The position numbers were made by a program, and so were the translations under genes. Positions 36,277 through 44,848 of a stretch of 64,000 nucleotides of DNA are shown piece by piece. The notes beneath the pieces are model-generated. The model was not told where the DNA came from. It made no database searches and was given only the letters and a program-made list of their open reading frames with translations. The stretch is from an uncultured Planctomycetales bacterium. GTDB lineage: Bacteria; Planctomycetota; Planctomycetia; Pirellulales; S012-138. The stretch spans positions 4,438-68,437 of the forward strand of contig CALJLD010000244.1 of NCBI GenBank assembly GCA_937982665.1, written 5' to 3'. Each line of letters opens with the position of its first letter. Position 1 is the stretch's first letter.

Positions 36277-37413
36277 CTAGTGACCGCCTGGGGTCACGTG
36301 TTCGCGAATGTGAACTTCACTGGCCGGAGGCGGATAGCTCAGGCCGGGTTGTTGCGTGACATGCACATCCACGTTGTTGACCGGGTTCGGAATGGCCGTG
36401 TGGGTGTGATTGCTCATCGTGTAGCTCTTCAAGCCGGCGGGCGATCCCAGCGGGACGTGCGGCGGGCCAGGAAGACCAATCGGAGTTCCGACATACGGCA
36501 TGCCGTAAGGAGGCATCGTGTAGCCGGAGATGTACGGAGTGGAAACCGAAGGAGCAGCGCCACTAGGCATGGGATAACCACCAGCCATAACCATGCCGCC
36601 ACCTTGGGAATAGTCAGCTCCGGAGACCAGGCCAGCTGGCAAGACTTCAGCGCCTTGGGCCGGACCAGGAATCTGCAGGTCTTTGTTACCAACACGAATG
36701 ATGGCCATGATTGTTCCGCGACGGTCGGCTTCGACGATTGGATCGATGCCGGGATCAAGTCGCGAGCTGACGAGCGTTTGCACGCCGGCAACGGCCAGTT
36801 CTTGGAATTCGGGATCCGGAAGGAAGATGACCTTGGTGACAAAGTTGCCACTGAGAACCTGGTCAAAGTCCTCTTCGCCGAAAGCCACCGGAATGGTGTT
36901 GTGGCCAAGATAGGCGGCCGTGCGAGGAGTCGCTTGCGCGATTTCCAAAGTTGGATACAAAGTGACGTCCGGACGTCCCGGAATGTTCGCCAGTTTCAGC
37001 CGATAGACGGCCGCTTGCGGGAAGTTATAGTTCCCAGGGCAAACCAAACCAGCGGAATCGAACGCGCCAGGCGCGGCCACATCCCAATACACCAGGCAGC
37101 CGTCAGGGCCAACAAAGCTGACTTGAGACGCAACCGGAGGTGTCGGAACCGCAGGCCCGGGCATCATGACGCCAGGACCAGGGCCGCCAACGCCGGGACC
37201 GGGTTCGGCCAGCATGTTCGCCGGCGGAAGATTGTAAGCATGGTGCGCGCCGAAGCCGCCGCCGTGCCCATGTCCTGCTCCACAGCCGCCATCGCATCCA
37301 CGGGAACCGCAGCTATTGCAAGCACCGTAGCCGTAGCCGGGTCTTCCGACTCCTTGGCAGCCGACCAGGGTTGAAAACCCCAGAAGTACTAAGATCAATG
37401 AATGGATTCTCAT
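36277..37413 (-). CDS. Lipoprotein with Cys/Gly/His-rich linker, paralogue of 35345-36124 product
   Basis: 378 residues. Signal peptide with lipobox LVGC. The next ~60 residues are Gly/His/Cys-rich (CNSCGSRGC, CGAGHGHGGG) and could bind metal. The core (about 110-260) is homologous to the 35345-36124 product. The C-terminus is Pro/Gly/His-rich (GAAPSVSTPYISGYTMPPYG). Probably surface- or envelope-located. The rho-independent terminator right after it marks it as monocistronic. Confidence 0.65.
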   Translation of the reverse strand: MRIHSLILVLLGFSTLVGCQGVGRPGYGYGACNSCGSRGCDGGCGAGHGHGGGFGAHHAYNLPPANMLAEPGPGVGGPGPGVMMPGPAVPTPPVASQVSFVGPDGCLVYWDVAAPGAFDSAGLVCPGNYNFPQAAVYRLKLANIPGRPDVTLYPTLEIAQATPRTAAYLGHNTIPVAFGEEDFDQVLSGNFVTKVIFLPDPEFQELAVAGVQTLVSSRLDPGIDPIVEADRRGTIMAIIRVGNKDLQIPGPAQGAEVLPAGLVSGADYSQGGGMVMAGGYPMPSGAAPSVSTPYISGYTMPPYGMPYVGTPIGLPGPPHVPLGSPAGLKSYTMSNHTHTAIPNPVNNVDVHVTQQPGLSYPPPASEVHIREHVTPGGH

Positions 37414-37692
37414 CTTGTCCCCCCAAAGGATCGCAGCCGCGGGTCGTGGTTGCACCGCGAGTTTTCTCTCTCTGTGCCCCTCTTGAAAGAAACGCGCCGC
37501 ACCAAAAACCGACATTCACCGGCTGCAGCAACGTTTCTACAATGCGAGGCCGTTTCGCCGCTCTTCAGACGAGCGTGGATGAGCCACGTGCGGGTGCGCG
37601 GAGTCCATCACGAATAGCCTCAAAGGCATTCACTGTGGATTTGTTCGGTCCGTCACGCCTCGATTCTTTGGCAAATCCCTCAAAACCCTGAC

Positions 37693-38607
37693 ATGAACTA
37701 CAAGACACACAAGTGGAAGTGGCTCTTTGGGTTGGGGCTTTTTGCGGCTCTCATAAGTGGGGGACTCTGGTGGTACTTTGATGGTCCGGAAACGCCTAAC
37801 GCATTCGCGGAGTTTGTTGAGCCAGTTTCCCAAAGAAACGTGCAAGAAGCCCAGGATTTGATGGATGAAGTGCCAGAACAGCTAGCAGGCTACACCTCAC
37901 TGCAAGCCAACTTACGGCAGCGCGTGAATTTGCTGGGCTGTGAAATGGTTGGAGCCGGAAGTTACCTGCAGGGCGATCCTCGACGAAAACAAACTCGCTT
38001 TGAGTTCCGCCTGCAATTTGAAGAAGCAGTGCTGTCATGGCGTCAATTCTGCGACGGCCGATCGCTCTGGTCCGCTAAAAAAGGCCTCGACGGCCGAACA
38101 AAGATTTCCCGCGTCGACCTTCGCGATATCACACCGCAAGCGGACGAGCCTGAACTCGACAGCTTGAATTGGGGCGCTGGCGGTTTGCCGCAGTTCATGG
38201 CCAGCTTGCGTGATGCATTCATCTTCACGCGAATGGAAAAAGGCTGGTTGGATGAAATGCCGGCAAAAATCGTTCGCGGACGTTGGAATCCAGAACGCCT
38301 GGCCAAGTTGCTGAAAGAAGAACTCCCCGCTGATGGCGAACCGCTCGATCATGAGATGGTGCCAGAACATCTTCCTCAGGCGATCGAAATTACCCTGGGG
38401 TCTGACGACCTGTTCCCGTATCGGATCGAATTCCTCCGAATGAACGAAACAGGCGAGTTGGTCGCAACAGTGACCATGGAACTCTTCGAGGTCGACTATC
38501 GGGCGGAGCTTACCGATGCCCAATTCGAATTCGATCCCGGCGAAGTCGAAATCCGCGATGGCACGCAGGATTTCTTGAAAGTGCTGAATTGGACCGCCGG
38601 GAATTGA
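37693..38607 (+). CDS. Membrane-anchored LolA-like protein, unknown function
   Basis: 304 residues with an N-terminal membrane anchor (about 10-28, WLFGLGLFAALISGGLWWY). The rest shows a long beta-rich half-barrel pattern (FEFRLQFEEAVLSWRQFCDGRSLWSAK, GLDGRTKISRVDLRDI) reminiscent of LolA/LolB-like proteins. Function is inference. The ATG lies 280 bases from the divergent gene start; no operon partner is evident. Confidence 0.55.
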   Translation: MNYKTHKWKWLFGLGLFAALISGGLWWYFDGPETPNAFAEFVEPVSQRNVQEAQDLMDEVPEQLAGYTSLQANLRQRVNLLGCEMVGAGSYLQGDPRRKQTRFEFRLQFEEAVLSWRQFCDGRSLWSAKKGLDGRTKISRVDLRDITPQADEPELDSLNWGAGGLPQFMASLRDAFIFTRMEKGWLDEMPAKIVRGRWNPERLAKLLKEELPADGEPLDHEMVPEHLPQAIEITLGSDDLFPYRIEFLRMNETGELVATVTMELFEVDYRAELTDAQFEFDPGEVEIRDGTQDFLKVLNWTAGN

Positions 38608-38907
38608 GAATCCGCCCAGTCTTGGGTCTTTGACCCAATCCATACAACAAGAGCGCCATCACTTCGATGTCTCTAAATCGATCTGATGGCGCTTTTCGTG
38701 CGCGGATCGCCTTGGGTTTGCTCAGCCAAACTAGCTGCGATTGTCGCAAATGCCTTTCGATAAACAACTTGCGATCATTGCGCAGGCATTGGTTCCACTG
38801 CTGGCACGTTTTGGCACGCCCCTCGCTTTATCACTTCATCAACAAAGGGCAAACAGAGACGACCCAGACACAACACAACAATCCACCCGACCACGAGGGA
38901 TAGAACC

Positions 38908-39468
38908 ATGTTGACCCGCACCACCAAATTCGCGTTCGCCTTGGCCGCTTTGGCAACTCTGGCTTTGGCTCCGGCGACAGCGAAAGCTGACCATCAGTCC
39001 TACAAGTACGTCGGTACCTGTTACCACTTCGATGGCGAAGCCCACATGATCAAAGCTCTGGAAATCCTGGAGCTGACTTACTGGGAAAGGAACGACTTCG
39101 TCCGCCACGACCTGGTTGAATTGGCCCACAGGGAAATCCAAGCGGCTCGCTTCGAAGTCCGCAGCGGCAGTGCCCGGCACTACCTGCAACTGGCTGACAC
39201 CTACATCCACTACTTTGAAACGAACTGCTCGCAGTTGTACCTGGATCGGGCCGCGGCCTACATCCACTACGCCTTGAAGTTTGAACAACGCACGTGCCTG
39301 CCGCACCTGCACCATCATCACCAGCAAGTTGTGAATCCTTGGATTCACGGTGGCCACTCCGGTCACCATGGTGGACACCACGGTGGGCACGGCAAAGTTC
39401 AAGTGAACTTCTCGCAAGGCGGCATCCAATTCGGCGGCAAGCACGGTGGCTTCAAGATCAAATGGTAA
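38908..39468 (+). CDS. Exported histidine-rich protein
   Basis: 186 residues. Signal peptide ends near AKA-DHQ. The mature part of about 110 residues is helical with many Tyr and His (YWERNDFVRHDLVELAHREIQAARFEV, HYLQLADTYIHYFE), then a tail of HGG/HHGG repeats (about residues 140-175), suggesting metal binding. No family recognised. It has a long 3' region before the terminator at 39716-39770. Confidence 0.7.
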   Translation: MLTRTTKFAFALAALATLALAPATAKADHQSYKYVGTCYHFDGEAHMIKALEILELTYWERNDFVRHDLVELAHREIQAARFEVRSGSARHYLQLADTYIHYFETNCSQLYLDRAAAYIHYALKFEQRTCLPHLHHHHQQVVNPWIHGGHSGHHGGHHGGHGKVQVNFSQGGIQFGGKHGGFKIKW

Positions 39469-39545
39469 GCCTGACAGCTGCCCCCGAATGAAACCCTGAG
39501 ATCACAACCCGACTCAATCTTGAGACGGATCACATAAACAGAACT

Positions 39546-39583
39546 TTGCGGGGCGGCCAAGAGTCAAACCGGTCGCCCCGCAA
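39546..39583. terminator. 10-bp perfect hairpin without T-run
   Basis: TTGCGGGGCG (39546-39555) pairs with CGCCCCGCAA (39574-39583) around an 18-base loop. No T-run follows, so it may protect the mRNA 3' end or be part of a structured RNA rather than a classical terminator. Confidence 0.5.
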
Positions 39584-39715
39584 CTGCAAAAGAGACCCGG
39601 AACGGCAAGACATCCTGACTTGTGCATCCGGACAACAAACAACCTGCCAGGAGCAGATGACATAAGAACGGAACATCAGTGAAACACTGCTCTGTTCAAC
39701 AACTACAACGTTGTA

Positions 39716-39770
39716 CAACGCCGCAAGCTAGCCGCCTCCCCCGTGCGAATGCTTGCGGCGTTGTTTTTTT
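39716..39770 (+). terminator. Rho-independent terminator after His-rich gene
   Basis: CAACGCCGCAAGC (39716-39728) pairs with GCTTGCGGCGTTG (39751-39763), a perfect 13-bp stem, followed by seven Ts (39764-39770). It ends 300 bases after the stop of the His-rich gene. Confidence 0.88.
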
Positions 39771-39984
39771 GTTGCGGTAACGCTTTGACGTTGTGCGACA
39801 CGTGTCGGGCGATAAGAGGTGACTTTGTTTTTCGCCATCGGTTGGCCGTTCTTGATCGTCGGACATGGAGAATGATGGGCCAGCCGCGTATGATCTACGG
39901 TTTCGCACTGTGTAAGCCACGATCGCGCAATTGTCATCGTGCGATTGATGAGCGATCAGTTTCGTTCTCAGTTTCAGCGTCGCC

Positions 39985-41001
39985 ATGTCCTCTTCCAACG
40001 CCGCTTTCCCTGGCCGGTTTCCCACGACGCGCATGCGGCGGCTGCGTCACAATCCAGCCATTCGCCAACTTGTTTCCGCAACGCTACTCTCGCCAGGCGA
40101 CTGCATCTTGCCGCTGTTTGTTCGGGAAGGGGAGGACAGCGCCACGCCCATCTCATCAATGCCGGGGCAATCGCAACTGACCATTGACCGGCTGGTCCAA
40201 GAAGCCGAGCAGGCACAGCAGCTTGGACTTGGCGGTTTGATCCTGTTCGGCATTCCCGCGGAGAAGGACGCTCACGGCAGCGACTCCACGAGCGATGATG
40301 GAATCATTCAGCGTGCAGTCCGCGCGATCAAACAAGCCGCGCCGCAGTTGCTGGTGATGACTGATGTTTGTTTTTGCGAGTACACGGATCACGGGCACTG
40401 CGGTCCCTTGACTGAGCTGGCCGGGCGTACGGAAGTTGATAATGACGCCACGCTGGAGTTGCTGGGACAGCAAGCGGTCACCCATGCAACCGCGGGTGCC
40501 GATCTTGTTGCGCCCAGCGGGATGATGGATGGCATGGTCGGCGGCATTCGGGAAGCGCTCGATGCGTCCGGCTTTGAACACGTGCCAATCTTGAGTTACG
40601 CCGCCAAGTACGCGAGCAGTTTCTATGGTCCGTTTCGTGACGCAGCGGAAAGTGCGCCACAATTTGGTGACCGCCGCGGCTATCAAATGGACTATGCCGC
40701 AAACGCGGATCAGGCGCTGCGCGAAGTCGCCTTGGATTTGGGCGAAGGCGCCGACATGATCATGGTCAAGCCGGCGATGGCCTATTTGGATATCCTCTCT
40801 AAGGTTCGCGACACTTTCCCCGGTGTTCCACTGGCCGCGTATCACGTCTCCGGTGAATACAGCATGATCAAAGCGGCAGCTGCGAAAGGCTGGGTTGACG
40901 AGAGAGCAATCGCACTGGAGTCACTGACCGCAATCCGCCGCGCCGGGGCGGACTTCATTCTCACCTATTGGGCGAAAGATGTCGCTCTGTGGCTGAACTG
41001 A
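39985..41001 (+). CDS. hemB: Delta-aminolevulinic acid dehydratase (porphobilinogen synthase)
   Basis: 338 residues. Condenses two 5-aminolevulinate molecules to porphobilinogen in haem biosynthesis. Schiff-base lysines: Lys208 (SYAAKYASSFYGPFR) and Lys262 (MVKPAMAYLD). The metal site VMTDVCFCEYTDHGHCG carries three Cys, indicating a zinc-dependent enzyme. Length and ends match the family. The next feature is tRNA-Lys with the integrated element. Confidence 0.96.
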   Translation: MSSSNAAFPGRFPTTRMRRLRHNPAIRQLVSATLLSPGDCILPLFVREGEDSATPISSMPGQSQLTIDRLVQEAEQAQQLGLGGLILFGIPAEKDAHGSDSTSDDGIIQRAVRAIKQAAPQLLVMTDVCFCEYTDHGHCGPLTELAGRTEVDNDATLELLGQQAVTHATAGADLVAPSGMMDGMVGGIREALDASGFEHVPILSYAAKYASSFYGPFRDAAESAPQFGDRRGYQMDYAANADQALREVALDLGEGADMIMVKPAMAYLDILSKVRDTFPGVPLAAYHVSGEYSMIKAAAAKGWVDERAIALESLTAIRRAGADFILTYWAKDVALWLN

Positions 41002-41240
41002 CGCTGACGCTGTTGCGTCCAAAGCGCCGCATGCCAATTCAACAACGTTGCGAGAACTGTTGCTGCGTATTGCAGGAAAATGGCGAACTTTGCCGATGCG
41101 GAGTTTGTCGCAATGATGCTGGCGTTCGGGGGCTTGTTTTTTGCCGGCTCGATTGCGATGATCGGTCCAACATCAAACGCGGCGATTGGAAGCAAAAACT
41201 GCCGCATTTCTTGCGTATATCACCGGCCAGCGATGGCCGC

Positions 41241-41313
<73 letters not shown>

Positions 41314-41315
<2 letters not shown>

Positions 41316-41683
41316 GCAAAAAGCGCTCGGAAACACCGTGGAAAGCGATGCTTCCGGGCGTTTTCTATGCGCAGTGCCGGAATACAAGTTTTGCTAAGAA
41401 GCGCTAGAGTGGGCTGTAATGCTTTGAGGGTGTGCGCACTATGTGCGCATGCTGGCCATCGCTGACAAGCCTGCAACTTGATGGGTTCACCAACTCGGCA
41501 TCGGTCATAGAATGCAATTAAAGCGGGACCGGAGTGCACACCGGAGCCATGCGCCTCTTCTCAGCAATGGACTTGCCTGCATTAAAGGAACCATGCCGGA
41601 CCGGGGAGTAATTACCCTGCGTGCCTGGTAGCGGTGCTGCTTATCCTCATGGGCCGTACCGCTGCCAGGTGGACCGGCCATAC
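41314..41683. promoter_or_regulatory. Left end of element: terminator plus operator-like repeats
   Basis: Beyond the terminator hairpin, TGTGCGCA occurs twice (41431-41438 and 41442-41449), one helical turn apart, and ACCGGAG occurs twice (41528-41534 and 41540-41546). These are operator-like pairs upstream of the first element genes, consistent with regulation by the small DNA-binding proteins that follow. No gene is seen here. Confidence 0.4.
41324..41364 (+). terminator. Terminator for tRNA-Lys, inside the element
   Basis: CGCTCGGAA (41324-41332) pairs with TTCCGGGCG (41352-41360), nine pairs with one G-U, followed by TTTT and preceded by an A-run. It lies just past attL, so the element supplies the transcription stop of its target tRNA. 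Confidence 0.6.
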
Positions 41684-42016
41684 ATGAGGATTCTAATCGT
41701 GGGTGATACCGTTTCGCGCCAGGTCCATATCAAGGTGGCGAAGTCTTCACGCGCTGATACCAGGACAGAATCTGATTCAAGTTGGTTAGCCGAGACAAAA
41801 TCCCCAGGGTTGGAATACGCAACCCATAGTGTGGAAAAGCAATGGCTGCGAAAGCAACTGAAGATTTCTGCAAGAACCTTGGCGCGAAGGCTCAAAGGAG
41901 AATCGAAACCGGAGATTCGACACCTAAAGGTTGACGTCAGGAAGATAAAGCCTTGCTTAGCTGACCTGCCAGACGAAGTCGCGGCAAGGTTGCGAAGCTG
42001 CCATTACCAGCCATAA
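41684..42016 (+). CDS. Small basic protein, possible DNA-binding
   Basis: 110 residues from the ATG at 41684; a GTG at 41621 would extend it by 21. The C-terminal half KQLKISARTLARRLKGESK looks like a helix-turn-helix recognition pair, with a basic background. No family named. First gene of the element, upstream of two further small HTH genes, so a regulatory or excision role is plausible. Confidence 0.45.
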   Translation: MRILIVGDTVSRQVHIKVAKSSRADTRTESDSSWLAETKSPGLEYATHSVEKQWLRKQLKISARTLARRLKGESKPEIRHLKVDVRKIKPCLADLPDEVAARLRSCHYQP

Positions 42017-42059
42017 GCTGCCAAGGAGCGCTTCAAACCTTCTTTTCGATTGCGCTCTG

Positions 42060-42082
42060 TCCATACGATGCTCATGTATGGA
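42060..42082 (+). promoter_or_regulatory. Hairpin over the start codon of the first HTH gene
   Basis: TCCATAC (42060-42066) pairs with GTATGGA (42076-42082) around 9 bases; the second arm contains the ATG at 42078. It could block ribosome access or be an operator. No ribosome binding site is seen for this gene. Confidence 0.4.
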
Positions 42083-42278
42083 CATTCAGCCACTACTTTC
42101 GACGCATGACGCAGCCGAATTCTTGAACATGACGCCGGTGCAGGTCACACGCGCTGCCCGCCGTGGTGATATTCCCTGCGTCATGCTCCACGATGGCGAG
42201 CCTCGCTTTGACGTGAAGGATTTACGTCAATGGGTTGAGTCTCAGAAGCAGCCTCCACGACAGGGGGCTGCACAATGA
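42078..42278 (+). CDS. Helix-turn-helix (excisionase-like) protein
   Basis: 66 residues of the MerR/excisionase-type winged helix: STHDAAEFLNMTPVQVTRAARRGDIPCVMLHDGEPRF then DVKDLRQWV. Such small proteins act as recombination directionality factors or repressors in integrative elements. Its stop overlaps the next start (ATGA), so the two are co-translated. Confidence 0.75.
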   Translation: MDIQPLLSTHDAAEFLNMTPVQVTRAARRGDIPCVMLHDGEPRFDVKDLRQWVESQKQPPRQGAAQ

Positions 42279-42535
42279 GCGATCTGGCTGCGATTTCTGC
42301 AAAGCTTGATGACGTTCTCCAGCGTCTTGATGCGCCTGCGCAGCGATTCTTGTCTGTCGCCGAGGCTGCCAAATACACAAGCCTGTCTTCAGACTCAATT
42401 CGGCACGCAATTGCATCGGGTGCGCTCCAGGCGTGCAGGCCCGTTAGGGGAAGACTTGTCATAGACAGGAAAGCCATCGACGCTTGGATACAAGGAAGTG
42501 CAGGTCGAACGCTTCGGCGCGGGAGGGGCAAATGA
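42275..42535 (+). CDS. Excisionase-family DNA-binding protein
   Basis: 86 residues: a short helical N-terminus (LAAISAKLDDVLQRLDA) then an excisionase HTH (FLSVAEAAKYTSLSSDSIRHAIASGALQACRPVRGRLVIDRKAIDAWI). Start overlaps the previous gene by ATGA, and its own TGA overlaps the next start, giving a three-gene translationally coupled run. An AGGGGG-type site precedes it. Confidence 0.8.
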   Translation: MSDLAAISAKLDDVLQRLDAPAQRFLSVAEAAKYTSLSSDSIRHAIASGALQACRPVRGRLVIDRKAIDAWIQGSAGRTLRRGRGK

Positions 42536-44238
42536 CGGACCCCAACGTCCTATTGATGGAATCTGCGCTCGATGCCGACATGGCCGAACCGAATGGCGCA
42601 TTCGTTGCGCCACGAGTTTATGGCCAGCAGAAGAACGGCAGCCTGAGAGCCAAAGAAGTCTTAGACGAAGCGCCGGCACACGACCACAACAGCGAGCGCG
42701 CGCTCCTCGCCGCGCTCCTCATGGAGCCCAACCTGGCCGAAGTCGCCTTTGACATCGTCAAGCCTGGAGCCTTCCACGGCGAAGAGAACAAAGCCGTCGT
42801 AGCGGCGATTCATGTTCTGCACGTGCAGGGCGCGCCCATCACTGGGAATTCGGTTCACGAAGTCTTGGAAGGGCGCAGTCAAGCTGGAGATATCGGCGGC
42901 AAGCTTTGGTTCGCGAGCCTGTTGGAAGAGTACAGCGGCGTTGTTCACAGCAAAGCCAATGTCGAGTGGTATGCCAATTGTGTGCGGCGTGCCTACGAAC
43001 TTCGCATGGGAAAGCTCGCGCTCGAGCAAGCCATCGTGGAGATCACCAAACCGGGCGCAGATGGTATCGCAGTGGCAGAAGCTGGCTTGGCGGCCATTCG
43101 CGACTTGTGCAGCACGCGGGAAGATCACGACTATGGCGTGATGACGTCTGCGGAACTCGACGCTGCCGATATCAAAGTCGAGTATCTGATTGCGATGGTC
43201 CTGACGATGGGACAGCCGTTCTTGCTTGCCGGCGGTAAGAAGACGTTGAAGACCATGCTGCTTGTTTGCATGGCCATCAGCCTGGCCACGGGCTTGAGAT
43301 TCCTCGGCGTGTTTGAGGTCTTGCAGACCTGCAACGTGCTGTTGATGAGCGGCGAATCGGGCATGGCGACGCTAAAGGAATCTGCCCAACGCATCGCCCA
43401 AAGTATGGGAACAACATTGGCGGAATGCTCCAGGCTGTACTGGGCGGAGAAGTTGCCGCAGTTGGATGACCCATCTCATTTGCAAGCGCTAAGAAAGCTG
43501 ATTCGCAAGTTGGACATCAAAGTCTTGGCGATTGATCCTGCCTACTTGTGCATCCCTGGAGCTGATGCGAACAACCTGATCATCATCGGGGCCATCCTCC
43601 GCGGCATCAGCGAAGTGTGCCAAGAGGAAGGCGTTACGCTTATCTTAGCCCACCACACAAAGAAGGGCCTCGCCGATCCCTACGCACCGCCTGAGCTTGA
43701 AGACATCGCTTGGGCTGGCTTCCAAGAGTTTGCAAGGCAGTGGTGCATTACTTCACGGCGGCACAAATACGAGCCGGGCACTGGTTCGCACAAGTTGTGG
43801 TTCTCGGTTGGCGGCTCTGCTGGTCACTCCCTCTTGCGAGCTTTGGACATTGAAGAAGGCGCTTATGACGGCCACTCTCCGCGCATCTGGGACGTCAACG
43901 TCCTGACCGTTGATGACGTCCGCGAGATGGAGAAGGAGCAAGAGACCGAGGCTGTGGACACCAAAGAGCAGGCGCTGCGAGAGAGGAATCAGCGTCGCAT
44001 CCTGGAAGCCTTGGCCAAGCTGGAGCGCGGGACCGAGAAGGACATTCGAGATGCTGCCGGGTTATCCGGCCAGAAGTTCGCACCGGTCTGGGTGGACCTG
44101 CTGGCTGCAAAGGACATCCTGCCCGATGGCCAAATCATCAAAGGCAACAAGCAGCGATACGACGCTTACCGCCTTGCTGGCACCCCCGAACACATTGAGG
44201 AGACCGCCGAAGATGACGACCAAGCAACCACCAAATAA
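42532..44238 (+). CDS. DnaB-N plus RepA-like ATPase (element replication protein)
   Basis: 568 residues. Residues about 45-140 match the DnaB N-terminal domain (SERALLAALLMEPNLAEVAFDIV). A RecA-fold RepA-like ATPase follows with a variant Walker A GGKKTLKT (234-241) and Walker B ending at Asp335 (VLAIDPAY), then LAHHTKKG. A C-terminal winged helix (about 490-545) follows. Such proteins act as replicative helicase or origin-binding ATPase in mobile elements. GGGAGGGG precedes the ATG, which overlaps the excisionase stop. No primase domain is present. Confidence 0.8.
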   Translation: MTDPNVLLMESALDADMAEPNGAFVAPRVYGQQKNGSLRAKEVLDEAPAHDHNSERALLAALLMEPNLAEVAFDIVKPGAFHGEENKAVVAAIHVLHVQGAPITGNSVHEVLEGRSQAGDIGGKLWFASLLEEYSGVVHSKANVEWYANCVRRAYELRMGKLALEQAIVEITKPGADGIAVAEAGLAAIRDLCSTREDHDYGVMTSAELDAADIKVEYLIAMVLTMGQPFLLAGGKKTLKTMLLVCMAISLATGLRFLGVFEVLQTCNVLLMSGESGMATLKESAQRIAQSMGTTLAECSRLYWAEKLPQLDDPSHLQALRKLIRKLDIKVLAIDPAYLCIPGADANNLIIIGAILRGISEVCQEEGVTLILAHHTKKGLADPYAPPELEDIAWAGFQEFARQWCITSRRHKYEPGTGSHKLWFSVGGSAGHSLLRALDIEEGAYDGHSPRIWDVNVLTVDDVREMEKEQETEAVDTKEQALRERNQRRILEALAKLERGTEKDIRDAAGLSGQKFAPVWVDLLAAKDILPDGQIIKGNKQRYDAYRLAGTPEHIEETAEDDDQATTK

Positions 44239-44374
44239 TGCCACCGGGACACACCGGGACTCACCGGGATATCCCGTTGTCCCGATGACCGAGGCCACAC
44301 AACGGGACAGACACCCTATAGGGGTGTCCCAGTCCCAGTGTGTGTGGTCTCTCCGCAAAGGTGTGTGTGAATGA
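44213..44374 (+). CDS. Possible small protein overlapping the RepA-like gene end
   Basis: A 53-codon frame starting at an ATG inside the last codons of the RepA-like gene and running through the GGGAC repeat array. The residue pattern (HRDSPGYPVVP, then Gln/Ser-rich) is set by the DNA repeats, so it may be an incidental frame. No ribosome binding site is decisive. Confidence 0.25.
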   Translation: MTTKQPPNNATGTHRDSPGYPVVPMTEATQRDRHPIGVSQSQCVWSLRKGVCE

Positions 44375-44430
44375 AGTTGTCCCAGTCCCAGTGACTATCA
44401 CGCCAAGAGTAGGACGGGACAGCATGGGAC
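44246..44430. repeat. GGGAC/GTCCC repeat array, possible origin
   Basis: Three perfect-period 10-bp units of ACCGGGA[C/T] at 44241-44270, then GTCCC/GGGAC copies on both strands, about ten in 185 bases. A 16-bp sequence TGTCCCAGTCCCAGTG occurs twice (44325-44340 and 44378-44393), and a palindrome GACACCC-TATA-GGGGTGTC lies at about 44309-44328. Placement directly after the RepA-like gene fits an iteron-type origin. Confidence 0.55.
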
Positions 44431-44448
44431 AAAGAAAGAGAGCGACCA

Positions 44449-44742
44449 ATGGAACACGTCGAAGCCTACTTCGGCTACTGCCCAGAGTGTGGGGATGACA
44501 ACGAGCATCAAGACTGCCTCAACGTCAGGGCCAGCCACTTCGGTTGCTGCCACCTGCACAGGCTCTATTGGCTGATTGGGTTGAATCTCTTCAGCGCGTG
44601 GAAGGATGAAGATGAATCCATCTGGAAGGCGAACGCTGAGAGGCTGGAAGGCTACGTAGAGACCAAGCCCGCGTACTGTGAGTGCGAGAGTTGCAAAGCT
44701 GAAAACTGCGAGAGATGGAGACGCAAGGGGGAGCTGATATGA
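44449..44742 (+). CDS. Small Cys/His-rich protein, probable metal-binding
   Basis: 97 residues. N-terminal YCPECGDD and later CCHLHRLYWL, then a C-terminal YCECESCKAENC. The paired Cys motifs suggest one or two zinc sites. No family recognised. ATG preceded by a purine-rich AAAGAAAGAGAG. Confidence 0.55.
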   Translation: MEHVEAYFGYCPECGDDNEHQDCLNVRASHFGCCHLHRLYWLIGLNLFSAWKDEDESIWKANAERLEGYVETKPAYCECESCKAENCERWRRKGELI

Positions 44743-44848
44743 CCCCCCTCACCCCAAAAGGTACTCCGCCAGTTCTGTCGGCACCACGGCTCTGTGTTGG
44801 CGGATGTCTCACGCATACGAAACTTTTTTTTCGGGTTCTTACACCACC

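Larger units (their letters stand above)
39469..39984. other. Long 3' region and gap between His-rich gene and hemB
   Basis: Contains two hairpins (39546-39583 and the terminator at 39716-39770), then about 210 bases with no gene before hemB. A TACAACGTTGTA palindrome at about 39703-39714 sits just before the terminator stem. A 3'-UTR-derived small RNA is possible. Confidence 0.4.

Noticed and set aside
43910..44374. Long alternative frame over the end of the RepA-like gene
   Set aside because: It overlaps a clear gene in another frame; only its last part (44213-44374) is listed, at low confidence.
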